Part shown: positions 1 through 5,567 of the stretch, piece by piece | Position numbering within the stretch: the first letter of the stretch is position 1 | Layout: each line of letters opens with the position of its first letter | Origin: JAHJQQ01 sp041739295 | Lineage (GTDB): Bacteria; Pseudomonadota; Gammaproteobacteria; Thiohalobacterales; Thiohalobacteraceae | Assembly (NCBI GenBank): GCA_041739295.1 | Contig: JBGSOE010000314.1 | Coordinates: 1-8,545, forward strand | DNA length: 8,545 nucleotides | Direction: 5' to 3' | The notes under the pieces: generated by a model | What the model was told of the DNA's origin: nothing | Seen by the model: the letters and a program-made list of their open reading frames with translations, nothing else | The model's database searches: none | Translations under genes and position numbers: made by a program

Positions 1-1
1 G

Positions 2-346
2 CGCATGTCGATTGATGACTTCGGAACCGGCTATTCATCGCTGGCCTATCTGAAGCAATTGCCGCTGGATCAGCTCAAGATCAATGATAAGTTTGTGCGC
101 GATGTATCCGTCAGTATCAACGATGCCGTGATCGCTGAGACCATTATTTCTATGGCCAGCCACCTTGGACTCAAGGTGGTCGCCGAGGGTGTGGAAACAA
201 TCGAACAGTTCCAGTTCCTGCAAAGCAAAGGCTGCGATTTGTATCAGGGCTACTATTTCAGTCGACCATTGACGGCCGAGGCGTTTGAGGAGTTCTTGCT
301 TGATTCCGGACCCAGAAAACCCTTGAGTTCTACTGCGCCAGGCTAA
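2..346 (+). CDS. EAL-domain c-di-GMP phosphodiesterase, C-terminal part (5' end outside window)
   Basis: This is the last 114 codons of a gene that enters from the left edge; the reading frame is open from base 2, so the ATG at 5 is internal and not the start. EAL domains hydrolyse the second messenger cyclic di-GMP to pGpG and lower its level in the cell. The visible half carries the family hallmarks in order: DDFGTGYSSL (the metal-binding Asp pair and loop 6), QLKIN (with the catalytic Lys), AEGVET (Glu), and QGYYFSRPL near the end. The usual LKID reads LKIN here. The EAL signature itself and any sensor, GGDEF or membrane region lie outside the window, so the signal input and full architecture are unknown. 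About 20 residues of unremarkable tail follow the domain. The gene converges on the small minus-strand gene at 492-584 and shares a terminator with it. Confidence 0.93.
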   Translation, partial: RMSIDDFGTGYSSLAYLKQLPLDQLKINDKFVRDVSVSINDAVIAETIISMASHLGLKVVAEGVETIEQFQFLQSKGCDLYQGYYFSRPLTAEAFEEFLLDSGPRKPLSSTAPG

Positions 347-426
347 GGGTTGGTCGCTCTAATGGCGGGTAAAGCGCAATAATGGCCACTTTTTTGAAAA
401 CTGCGCTCTGCTTCTGATTAACCCGG

Positions 427-466
427 CAGACAAAAACGCCGCAGGTGACTGCGGCGTTTTTGTCTG
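427..466. terminator. Bidirectional rho-independent terminator
   Basis: A perfect 18-bp inverted repeat (arms 427-444 and 449-466) closes a 4-nt GTGA loop. The GC-rich core of the stem (CGCCGCAG / CTGCGGCG) is flanked by a run of five A on the left arm and five T on the right arm, so a T-run follows the core whichever strand is transcribed. It lies 80 bp past the stop of the EAL gene and 25 bp past the stop of the 30-residue gene, and should stop transcription from both. Confidence 0.92.
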
Positions 467-491
467 TACGTACGAGGTTAGTTTCGCCTTA

Positions 492-584
492 CTATTTCTT
501 GGCGGCTTTTTCAGCGCGTTTTTCTTTCATTGTCTTCGCCGGTTTCTTTTTGGCTTCTTTTTTCTTGTCCATACCCTTTGCCAT
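492..584 (-). CDS. Small lysine-rich basic protein, 30 residues, unknown function
   Basis: This short gene has ATG at 584-582 and TAG at 494-492. It encodes a 30-residue protein beginning MAKGMDKKKEAKKKPAKTMK and ending EKAAKK. About half of the residues are Lys or Arg, with Ala and Glu making up most of the rest and no hydrophobic segment, so a soluble, largely helical or disordered protein that could contact nucleic acid is plausible. A good ribosome binding site (AAGAGGAAA) sits about 7 nt before the ATG, and a strong terminator follows 25 bp after the stop, which supports a real transcription unit. I recall similar proteins starting MAKGMD, rich in KKKPAKT and KEKRAEK, annotated as hypothetical in many proteobacteria; this comes from memory and not from a search. 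The function is unknown. It could be read from its own promoter in 600-728 or by read-through from pyrK. Confidence 0.75.
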   Translation of the reverse strand: MAKGMDKKKEAKKKPAKTMKEKRAEKAAKK

Positions 585-652
585 GGCAGTTTCCTCTTGT
601 GGTTAATAATTCATTGGCGTTTGGTTTAACGACGATATTGGACGCTTCACCG

Positions 653-713
653 TAATCAGGGTCAAACAAAATTGTGGAGAACATTAGGAGGACTTATGTT
701 CTGACCCGGATTA
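653..713. repeat. Imperfect palindrome (REP/MITE-like) between pyrK and the small basic gene
   Basis: The outer arms TAATCAGGGTCA (653-664) and TGACCCGGATTA (702-713) match as an inverted repeat at 11 of 12 positions. Inside, AGAACAT (678-684) and ATGTTCT (696-702) are a perfect 7-bp inverted repeat around an 11-nt loop. On the right the outer and inner arms are continuous; on the left they are separated by 13 nt. Read on the plus strand, the loop contains AGGAGG, 4 nt before ATG TTC TGA, a two-codon reading frame. Read on the minus strand, the direction of the neighbouring genes, the loop shows CCTCCT. Terminal GGGTCA motifs of this kind are reminiscent of sequences around REP-associated IS200-like transposases, but no transposase is present. 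Its role is not known. Confidence 0.55.
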
Positions 714-728
714 ATATCAAACCCAAGA

Positions 729-1622
729 TCACTCTCGGCTAAATACCTGCCTTGCATCAAACACCGGACCATCCACACACACCCGTTTCATCGCCGGGCC
801 TTGCTCGGTTTGCACGAGCACGGTACAGCCGGCGCAGCCGCCGACGGCGCAGGCCATGAATTCTTCCAGCGATACCTGGCAGGGCAGGTCGAAATCGCGT
901 GCGAGTTTGGCAGTGGCGGCGAGCATGGGGTGTGGGCCGCAGGCGAAGATTTCGACTTCGTTGCGTCGCGCTTCGCTGAGTGTATTCAGCCAGGCGCGCG
1001 CGAGGTCGGTGATGTAGCCATCGAAACAGCCGGGATAACCTTGCAGAGTGGCGAGACGCGATGGCACGCCCCAATCTTCCAGCAGTGGCATGTTGGCGAT
1101 CACGCCCTCGGGCATGCCGGGTATCAGAATGCGTGAGGGTTGGGTCTGGAACGGGAAGGGCACTTCCGAACCCATCAGCACCAGCGGTTGCCAGTGTTTG
1201 TCCGCTTTCAGATGTTCGGCCAGAAATACCATGGGTGGGATACCTACGCCGCCGCCCATCAATAAGGTGCGCGGGCGTTCGCGATGCACCTGAAAGGGTT
1301 TGCCGATCGGCCCCATCACATTGATGCGTTCGCCAACCTTGCGTTGAGCCAACAGGCGCGTGCCCTGGCCAACTGCTTTGTAGAGAAAATCCACCCAGCC
1401 CTGTTTGGGATCGACACGCATGATCGACAGCGGTCGGCGCATGGGCAGCTCAGGCCCGCAGGTGATATGCGCAAAGCTGCCGGGTTGGGCGCGCGCGGCG
1501 CATTGCGGCGCCTGGATGCGCAGGATGTACTGATCACCGGGATGGGCCTGGTGCGACAGGATCTCCGTGTCTTCGACGAAAATGGTCCCGCGATGCGGTT
1601 TGGATAAGGCAGCTTGGGTCAT
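729..1622 (-). CDS. pyrK: Dihydroorotate dehydrogenase electron transfer subunit (PyrK-type FAD/2Fe-2S protein)
   Basis: The 297-residue product belongs to the ferredoxin reductase-like family. In the class 1B dihydroorotate dehydrogenase PyrK carries electrons from the PyrD flavin through a 2Fe-2S cluster and FAD to NAD. The domains run in order: an FAD-binding barrel with RRPLSI at 62-67 and GPIGKPF at 104-110; an NAD-binding fold with LLMGGGVGIPPMVFL at 120-134 and ACGPHPM at 227-233; and a C-terminal cluster-binding segment with Cys258, Cys263, Cys266 and Cys282 (C-x4-C-x2-C-x15-C, within EEFMACAVGGCAGCTVLV). This matches the PyrK layout, and the length is slightly above the usual 250-280. 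The ATG at 1622 has only a weak ribosome binding site (CAGAGA), but the N-terminus aligns well with the family. No pyrD adjoins it: yceI lies 137 bp upstream and the 30-residue gene downstream. It could instead serve another NAD(P)H-linked redox partner, since related subunits occur in sulfur and glutamate-synthase-like enzymes. Confidence 0.88.
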   Translation of the reverse strand: MTQAALSKPHRGTIFVEDTEILSHQAHPGDQYILRIQAPQCAARAQPGSFAHITCGPELPMRRPLSIMRVDPKQGWVDFLYKAVGQGTRLLAQRKVGERINVMGPIGKPFQVHRERPRTLLMGGGVGIPPMVFLAEHLKADKHWQPLVLMGSEVPFPFQTQPSRILIPGMPEGVIANMPLLEDWGVPSRLATLQGYPGCFDGYITDLARAWLNTLSEARRNEVEIFACGPHPMLAATAKLARDFDLPCQVSLEEFMACAVGGCAGCTVLVQTEQGPAMKRVCVDGPVFDARQVFSRE

Positions 1623-1759
1623 AGGTCTCTGCGTCCAGTGGTGCGGTCGTCACCTGCCTTGGTGGACGCCCCGGGTGTATAGGCGCAAAGGTACCAGATT
1701 CTGCGGGCGTTGGCAGGCGTGGCCGGCCAGCGCGCATCGTTAATACGTCCGAATTCGAC

Positions 1760-2338
1760 CTATTGGCGGACGCCTTCCACGGACAACATCAATTCAACTT
1801 CTTGCGAGGCTGGGCCGAGGTCGCGGGTGATGCCGTAATCGGAGAGATTCAGCACCGTGGTGCCGAAAAAGCCGGCGCGGTAACCACCCCAGGGGTCGTC
1901 GCCCTGGCCGACACGTTCGACGGCGATGACGATGGGCTTGGTCACGCCATGCAGGGTGAAATCGCCGCTCAGCACGGCCTTGCCCTCACCCTGATCCTCG
2001 AACTTGGTGCTGACGAAGCGCGCCTGCGGGAATTTCTTCACATCCAGGAAGTCGTCGCTACGCAAATGCTTGTCGCGTTCGGCAAAATTGGAGTCGATGC
2101 TGGCGGTGTTGATGGTGACCGCAACCTTGTTGGTGGTTGGATTTTTTTCGTCGTAACTGAACGTGCCGTTGAATTCATTAAAGCGTCCGTACAGCCAGCT
2201 ATAGCCCAGATGCTGAATTCGGAATTGAATGAAGGCATGCGCCTTGGCGGTGTCGATCACATATTCGGCCGCCGGTGCATAGGTCGGGATGGACAGGGTG
2301 GCTATAAGGGCCAGGGCATGTGCGGCATATTTCTTCAT
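1760..2338 (-). CDS. yceI: YceI family periplasmic lipocalin-like protein
   Basis: The 192-residue product has the length of E. coli YceI. An N-terminal signal peptide is clear: MKKYAAHA, a hydrophobic core, and a likely cleavage after APAA at residue 24, so the mature protein should be periplasmic. The mature part begins EYVIDTAKAHAFIQFRIQHL and continues with the typical GRFNEFNGTF, RSDDFLDVKKFPQARF and GDFTLHGVTKP blocks. YceI proteins form an extended barrel that holds a long polyisoprenoid lipid, and in many bacteria they are genetically tied to a cytochrome b561; a role in isoprenoid or quinone handling is the usual inference and is not proved. The start at 2338 is supported by AAGGAG 6 nt upstream. 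The gene follows the cytochrome b561 gene by 30 bp on the same strand, reproducing the E. coli yceJ-yceI operon order. Confidence 0.93.
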   Translation of the reverse strand: MKKYAAHALALIATLSIPTYAPAAEYVIDTAKAHAFIQFRIQHLGYSWLYGRFNEFNGTFSYDEKNPTTNKVAVTINTASIDSNFAERDKHLRSDDFLDVKKFPQARFVSTKFEDQGEGKAVLSGDFTLHGVTKPIVIAVERVGQGDDPWGGYRAGFFGTTVLNLSDYGITRDLGPASQEVELMLSVEGVRQ

Positions 2339-2368
2339 ACAGTGCTCCTTGTTTCTGTGTGGGAGGGA

Positions 2369-2911
2369 TCAGCGGCCGAGCATGCGTTTGAGCGTGCGGT
2401 CGCGATCGAGGAAATGATGTTTCAGCGCAGCGAAGGCATGTGCTATGGCCAATCCGACCAAGCCAAAAGCCAATAGTTCATGAATCTCGCCGGCGATGTC
2501 TTCCTGGTTTTCAATGCCGCTGAGCGTTGCTGGGATGGAAAACAGCCCAAAGACCTGTAGCGGTTGGCCGTCGGCAGTCGGTATCAGATAGCCGGCGATC
2601 ATTACGGCAAACATCAACATATACATCAGTAGATGCGCGCCACGGGCGGACCGCTGTTCCCATACTGCATGCGCAGTATCGGGTTTGGGTAATGGGTCGA
2701 ACCAGCGCCATGCGAGCTTGAATACCAGTAGCATGAACAACATCACGCCGATGCTCTTATGTAATTCCGGTCCGCGATGATACCAAGCGTCGTAGTAATC
2801 CAGCCCAGTCATCCACAGGCCCGACATAAACAGACCGATTACTGTCAGTGCCACTAGCCAGTGCAGGGCGATGGCGATGACTCCATAGTCGGTTGAGCTG
2901 TTTTTCAGCAT
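2369..2911 (-). CDS. yceJ: Cytochrome b561 family membrane protein
   Basis: This is a 180-residue integral membrane protein with four predicted helices at about residues 10-31, 51-69, 92-111 and 143-164. It is a di-heme b-type cytochrome expected to move electrons between quinones and periplasmic partners. Candidate heme ligands are His17 in helix 1, His51 at the start of helix 2, and His144 and His158 in helix 4; the 14-residue spacing of the last pair equals that in E. coli cytochrome b561. The reading frame stays open upstream to 3118, but the extra 69 residues are Arg/Ser/His-rich, run into the REP-like repeats and do not resemble the family. The ATG at 2911 gives the normal short N-terminus before HWLVAL. 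The ribosome binding site there is weak, so the ATG at 2950 remains possible. It is probably co-transcribed with yceI, which follows after 30 bp. Confidence 0.9.
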   Translation of the reverse strand: MLKNSSTDYGVIAIALHWLVALTVIGLFMSGLWMTGLDYYDAWYHRGPELHKSIGVMLFMLLVFKLAWRWFDPLPKPDTAHAVWEQRSARGAHLLMYMLMFAVMIAGYLIPTADGQPLQVFGLFSIPATLSGIENQEDIAGEIHELLAFGLVGLAIAHAFAALKHHFLDRDRTLKRMLGR

Positions 2912-3039
2912 AGTGTGACTCGGACCTATTGGATGAATAGTAGGGAGCATAATGGCTGTTGCGTCGGCCTGGATAAACATCCCGGGGCGCAAAAGTCTGT
3001 TCTGCTGTGGAGAAGAATAGGCGTTGTGTGAATGGTTTT

Positions 3040-3067
3040 CCCACCTTCTACTGCGGTGGGTTTGTTT
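3040..3067 (+). terminator. Terminator-like hairpin on the plus strand with no gene in front of it
   Basis: CCCACC (3040-3045) pairs with GGTGGG (3055-3060) around a 9-nt loop and is followed on the plus strand by TTTGTTT. This is the form of a short intrinsic terminator reading rightward, but no plus-strand gene precedes it. The left 37-bp REP-like unit begins at its last base. It may be a relic or simply a stable hairpin; the stem is only 6 bp. Confidence 0.35.
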
Positions 3068-3103
3068 GTCGGACGCGCGGCTACGCCGCTGAATCCGACC
3101 TAC
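3067..3103 (+). repeat. REP-like palindromic unit, left copy
   Basis: This 37-bp unit is the exact reverse complement of 3236-3272. It is also a palindrome itself. GTCGGA (3068-3073) pairs with TCCGAC (3094-3099), and within that GCGGC (3077-3081) pairs with GCCGC (3085-3089) around a TAC loop, with unpaired CGC on one side and TGAA on the other. This two-stem plan is typical of repetitive extragenic palindromic (REP) elements, which usually occur in inverted pairs between genes. Confidence 0.85.
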
Positions 3104-3183
3104 TGCGCTACGCTGCATTCTATGCAGAACGTGATGAAATCAGATCGGATTGGGTCGGTACTGCTACTGCGGGGATGGATGTG

Positions 3184-3211
3184 TCGGGCGCGGCCTTCGG
3201 CCTGAACCCGA
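3184..3211 (+). repeat. Diverged REP-like hairpin between the two main copies
   Basis: TCGGG (3184-3188) pairs with CCCGA (3207-3211), and GGCC (3192-3195) pairs with GGCC (3199-3202) around TTC. The unpaired parts are CGC on the left and TGAA on the right, exactly as in the two 37-bp units, and the 3-nt loop is also kept. The stem bases differ from those units, but pairing is maintained (GGA/TCC has become GGG/CCC). This points to a related but older or different subfamily of the same element, in the same orientation as the left copy. Confidence 0.6.
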
Positions 3212-3235
3212 GCTATATTGAATGAGCGCAGCATC

Positions 3236-3272
3236 GTAGGTCGGATTCAGCGGCGTAGCCGCGCGTCCGACA
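3236..3272 (-). repeat. REP-like palindromic unit, right copy
   Basis: This 37-bp unit is the exact reverse complement of 3067-3103 and lies 4 bp after the pyrC' stop codon. In the pyrC' transcript it forms a GC-rich hairpin with no T-run after it, so it is more likely to protect the 3' end of the message or slow the polymerase than to act as a classical intrinsic terminator. With the left copy it makes a BIME-like inverted pair around a 132-bp centre. Confidence 0.85.
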
Positions 3273-3276
3273 TGCC

Positions 3277-4587
3277 CTAGCCTTTGCGCTGAAACACCAG
3301 CTTGCCGCCCAGTAAAGTATGCGTGACCTGGCCTTTCAATTCCCAGTTCATGAACGGTGTATTGTGGCCGGCGCTGTTCAGGGTTGTTGCGTTGACGCGC
3401 CAGGTTTGGTTGGGATCAAACACGACAATATCCGCCGGTTTGCCGATGGACAGGCTGCCGACGCCTTGCTGATCCAAGCCCAGGATGCGCGCTGGTCCCA
3501 GTGTCATACGCTCTATGACCTCCGGCAGCGTCAGCAGATTTTCATCGATCAAGCGCAGGCCGAGTGACAGTAGCGTGTCGATACCCGAAATACCGGGCGC
3601 GGTGGAGATGAATGGCGCCAGCTTGGCATCGGCTTCGTGCGGCTGATGATCTGAACACAAGGCACTCAAGGTGCCACGCGCCAGTCCTGCCCGCAGCGCC
3701 TCGCGATCATGCTGACCACGTAAAGGCGGTTGCACATGGCACTGGGCATTGAAGCCGACCAGATCAACATCAGTCAGATACAGATAGGGTGCGGCGACGT
3801 CAGCACTGACCGGCAGGCCATCATATTGTGCGCGCGCCACCATCTGCACCGCACGCGCGGTGGTCAGGTGGCAGAAATGTGCGCGCACGCCGGTCTGTTC
3901 AATCAGTGCAAGATCGCGCGCGACGGCAGCAGTCTCAGCGGCGGCAGGGATTGCCGGCAGTCCCATGCGGGTGGAAATGGCGCCTTCGTGAGCGCAGCCA
4001 CCGTTGGCCAGCCAGAAATCCTCGGCGTGAATGAACACAGTGATATCGAAGGTTGCGGCATATTCGTAGGCGCGACGTTGCACCTGCGTATTACTGAGTG
4101 GCAACAATGCATTGCTCAATCCGACACAACCAGCCTGTTTGAGTGCCGCGGCTTCGGTAAGACGCTCGCCCTTTAGTTCTTTGGTCAGCGCGCCGAGCGT
4201 GACGACGCGCGCGAAGCCTGCTTGTTCGGTGCGATGCCGAATCAGTTCTACCACTGCCGGTGTGTCGATGATCGGATAGGTATCCGGTGGACAACAGAGC
4301 GTGGTGATACCACCGGCCGCGGCCGCCCGTGTCTCGGACTCGATAGTGGCCTTGTGTTCGTTGCCGGGTTCGCGCAAGCGCGTGCTCAGATCGACCAATC
4401 CAGGACATACGACCATGCCCTGCGCATGGATCTCATGATCGGCGGTATAATCATCCGGGGCGGTGCCGATGCCAACGATCTTGCCGCGCTGCACATACAG
4501 ATCAGTGGTGCTGTCGATATTGTTCGCCGGGTCGATCACTCGACCGCCACGAATTACATAGGCGGCGCGTTTACGCAAAGGGATCAT
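3277..4587 (-). CDS. pyrC: Dihydroorotase-like PyrC', predicted inactive partner of aspartate transcarbamoylase
   Basis: The 436-residue product has the full class I dihydroorotase fold, from an N-terminal VIRGGRVIDPAN strand region to the C-terminal GKPADIVVFDPNQ and NTPFMNWELKG blocks. Active enzymes have PGLVDLHVHLREPG; here the segment reads PGLVDLSTRLREPG, with Ser68 and Arg70 in place of the two metal-binding His. The Asp-rich SDDG loop of class I enzymes reads SNAL (158-161), losing a further ligand. His187 (HAED), His240 (HFCHLT) and Asp313 (CSDHQPH) remain. In Pseudomonas an inactive homologue, PyrC', is needed to assemble the dodecameric aspartate transcarbamoylase, and the same job is inferred here from the motif losses and the position after pyrB. 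The start at 4587 overlaps the pyrB stop (ATGA) and has GGGAGGG about 6 nt upstream. A separate working dihydroorotase must exist elsewhere in the genome. Confidence 0.93.
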   Translation of the reverse strand: MIPLRKRAAYVIRGGRVIDPANNIDSTTDLYVQRGKIVGIGTAPDDYTADHEIHAQGMVVCPGLVDLSTRLREPGNEHKATIESETRAAAAGGITTLCCPPDTYPIIDTPAVVELIRHRTEQAGFARVVTLGALTKELKGERLTEAAALKQAGCVGLSNALLPLSNTQVQRRAYEYAATFDITVFIHAEDFWLANGGCAHEGAISTRMGLPAIPAAAETAAVARDLALIEQTGVRAHFCHLTTARAVQMVARAQYDGLPVSADVAAPYLYLTDVDLVGFNAQCHVQPPLRGQHDREALRAGLARGTLSALCSDHQPHEADAKLAPFISTAPGISGIDTLLSLGLRLIDENLLTLPEVIERMTLGPARILGLDQQGVGSLSIGKPADIVVFDPNQTWRVNATTLNSAGHNTPFMNWELKGQVTHTLLGGKLVFQRKG

Positions 4588-5567
4588 GCGCTACCCTCCC
4601 CGGACTGGGCCTTCTGGCCCATGGCCATCGACATTACTGCCATGCGCACGGCGATGCCGTGGGTGACCTGTGCAAGGATGACCGAGTGCGGGCCGTCGGC
4701 GACCTGCGAATCCATTTCCACGCCGCGGTTGATCGGGCCGGGGTGCATCACGGTTACATCTGGCTTGGCCAGTGCCAGGCGCTTCTCAGTTAATCCGAAC
4801 AGGCGGAAGTATTCGTGTTCACTCGGCAGCAGCGCGCCCTGCATGCGTTCGCGTTGCAGGCGCAACATCATGATGACATCCACGTCGCGGATGCCTTCTT
4901 CGAAATTGTTGTACACATGGACACCGAGGCTTGCGGCATCGGCGGGAATCAGCGTGCGCGGTGCGACAACGCGGACCTCGCCAGCATTGAGGATGTTCAG
5001 GGCATGGATCTGTGAACGCGCGACGCGCGAGTGCAGCAAGTCACCGACAATCGCAATGCTAAGTCGTCCGAAGTCCGGTCCCTTAACGCGGCGGATGGTG
5101 AACATGTCCAGCATCGCCTGAGTAGGGTGGGCGTGACGTCCATCACCGCCGTTGATAACGCTGACGTGGGGCGCGACATGCTGGGCGATGAAGTGCGCGG
5201 CGCCGGATTCGGCGTGGCGCACCACGAACATGTCGACATGCATAGCTTCGAGATTGCGCAGCGTGTCGAGCAGCGTCTCGCCCTTGGCGGTGCTGGAGGC
5301 GCTGATGTTCATGTTGAGCACATCGGCTGAGAGTCGCTTCGCCGCCAGCTCGAAAGTAGTGCGAGTGCGTGTGCTGGCCTCGAAGAACAAGTTGACGATA
5401 GTCTTGCCGCGCAGCAGCGGGACCTTCTTGACCGTCTGTTCGGTGACGCCGGAAAAGGATTCGGCGGTGTCGAGGATATCGGTCACCAGTTGCCGGCTTA
5501 GGCCCTCGATAGTCAGGAAGTGGCGCAGGCGACCCTGCGCATCCATCTGCAATTCGGCGTGGTTCAT
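4584..5567 (-). CDS. pyrB: Aspartate carbamoyltransferase catalytic subunit
   Basis: The 327-residue enzyme joins carbamoyl phosphate and L-aspartate to make N-carbamoyl-aspartate, the committed step of pyrimidine synthesis in the cytoplasm. Visible active-site motifs are STRTRT at 65-70 (carbamoyl phosphate loop), SSTAKGETLLDT at 91-102 (the loop with Ser and Lys reaching into the next subunit), HPTQ at 147-150, GDLLHSRVARS at 175-185, LRLQRER at 235-241 and HPGPINRG at 275-282. The frame is open upstream to 5687, but that part is the shadow of pyrR. The ATG at 5567 fits the family start (the LRHFLTIEGLSRQ block follows) and overlaps the pyrR stop as ATGA. No good ribosome binding site precedes it, so translation is probably coupled to pyrR. 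The following pyrC' overlaps by 4 nt. No pyrI is present, consistent with a PyrB/PyrC' class A enzyme. Confidence 0.97.
   Translation of the reverse strand: MNHAELQMDAQGRLRHFLTIEGLSRQLVTDILDTAESFSGVTEQTVKKVPLLRGKTIVNLFFEASTRTRTTFELAAKRLSADVLNMNISASSTAKGETLLDTLRNLEAMHVDMFVVRHAESGAAHFIAQHVAPHVSVINGGDGRHAHPTQAMLDMFTIRRVKGPDFGRLSIAIVGDLLHSRVARSQIHALNILNAGEVRVVAPRTLIPADAASLGVHVYNNFEEGIRDVDVIMMLRLQRERMQGALLPSEHEYFRLFGLTEKRLALAKPDVTVMHPGPINRGVEMDSQVADGPHSVILAQVTHGIAVRMAVMSMAMGQKAQSGEGSA

Larger units (their letters stand above)
2912..3276. other. 365-bp non-coding gap between pyrC' and cytochrome b561, filled with palindromes
   Basis: No credible gene lies here. Short open frames on either strand run through palindromic repeats and have no family resemblance. 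Counting from the right, the gap holds a 37-bp REP-like unit 4 bp after the pyrC' stop codon, a diverged REP-like hairpin (3184-3211), a small CTGCAT-TCT-ATGCAG hairpin (3113-3127), the second 37-bp unit in opposite orientation, and a terminator-like hairpin (3040-3067). The promoter for cytochrome b561-yceI is expected within 2912-3040 on the minus strand, but I could not pick out a convincing -35/-10 pair. The repeats separate the pyrimidine operon from the b561-yceI unit. Confidence 0.75.

Noticed and set aside
1676..1681. A TATACA hexamer upstream of pyrK, considered as a -10 box
   Set aside because: There is no acceptable -35 hexamer at 16-18 nt spacing, so a promoter call is not supported.
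1707..1733. GCGTTGGC/GCCAGCGC stem between yceI and pyrK, considered as a terminator for yceI
   Set aside because: The stem is real (8 bp with one G-T pair), but no T-run follows on either strand and the loop is long.
1763..2476. A 237-codon open frame on the plus strand, opposite yceI and the end of cytochrome b561
   Set aside because: It is the mirror of two real genes, with no domain, no signal of its own and no start context.
2912..3118. A 69-residue N-terminal extension of cytochrome b561
   Set aside because: The added residues are basic and low in complexity, come partly from the REP-like repeat region, and have no counterpart in the family.
3007..3225. A 72-codon plus-strand frame between pyrC' and cytochrome b561
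   Set aside because: Much of it is REP-like repeat and hairpin sequence, and no protein family is recognisable.
4222..5121. A 299-codon open frame on the plus strand, opposite pyrC' and pyrB
   Set aside because: It lies opposite two well-conserved genes and crosses their junction. It has no ribosome binding site and no recognisable domain, so it is a by-product of GC-rich codon use on the other strand.
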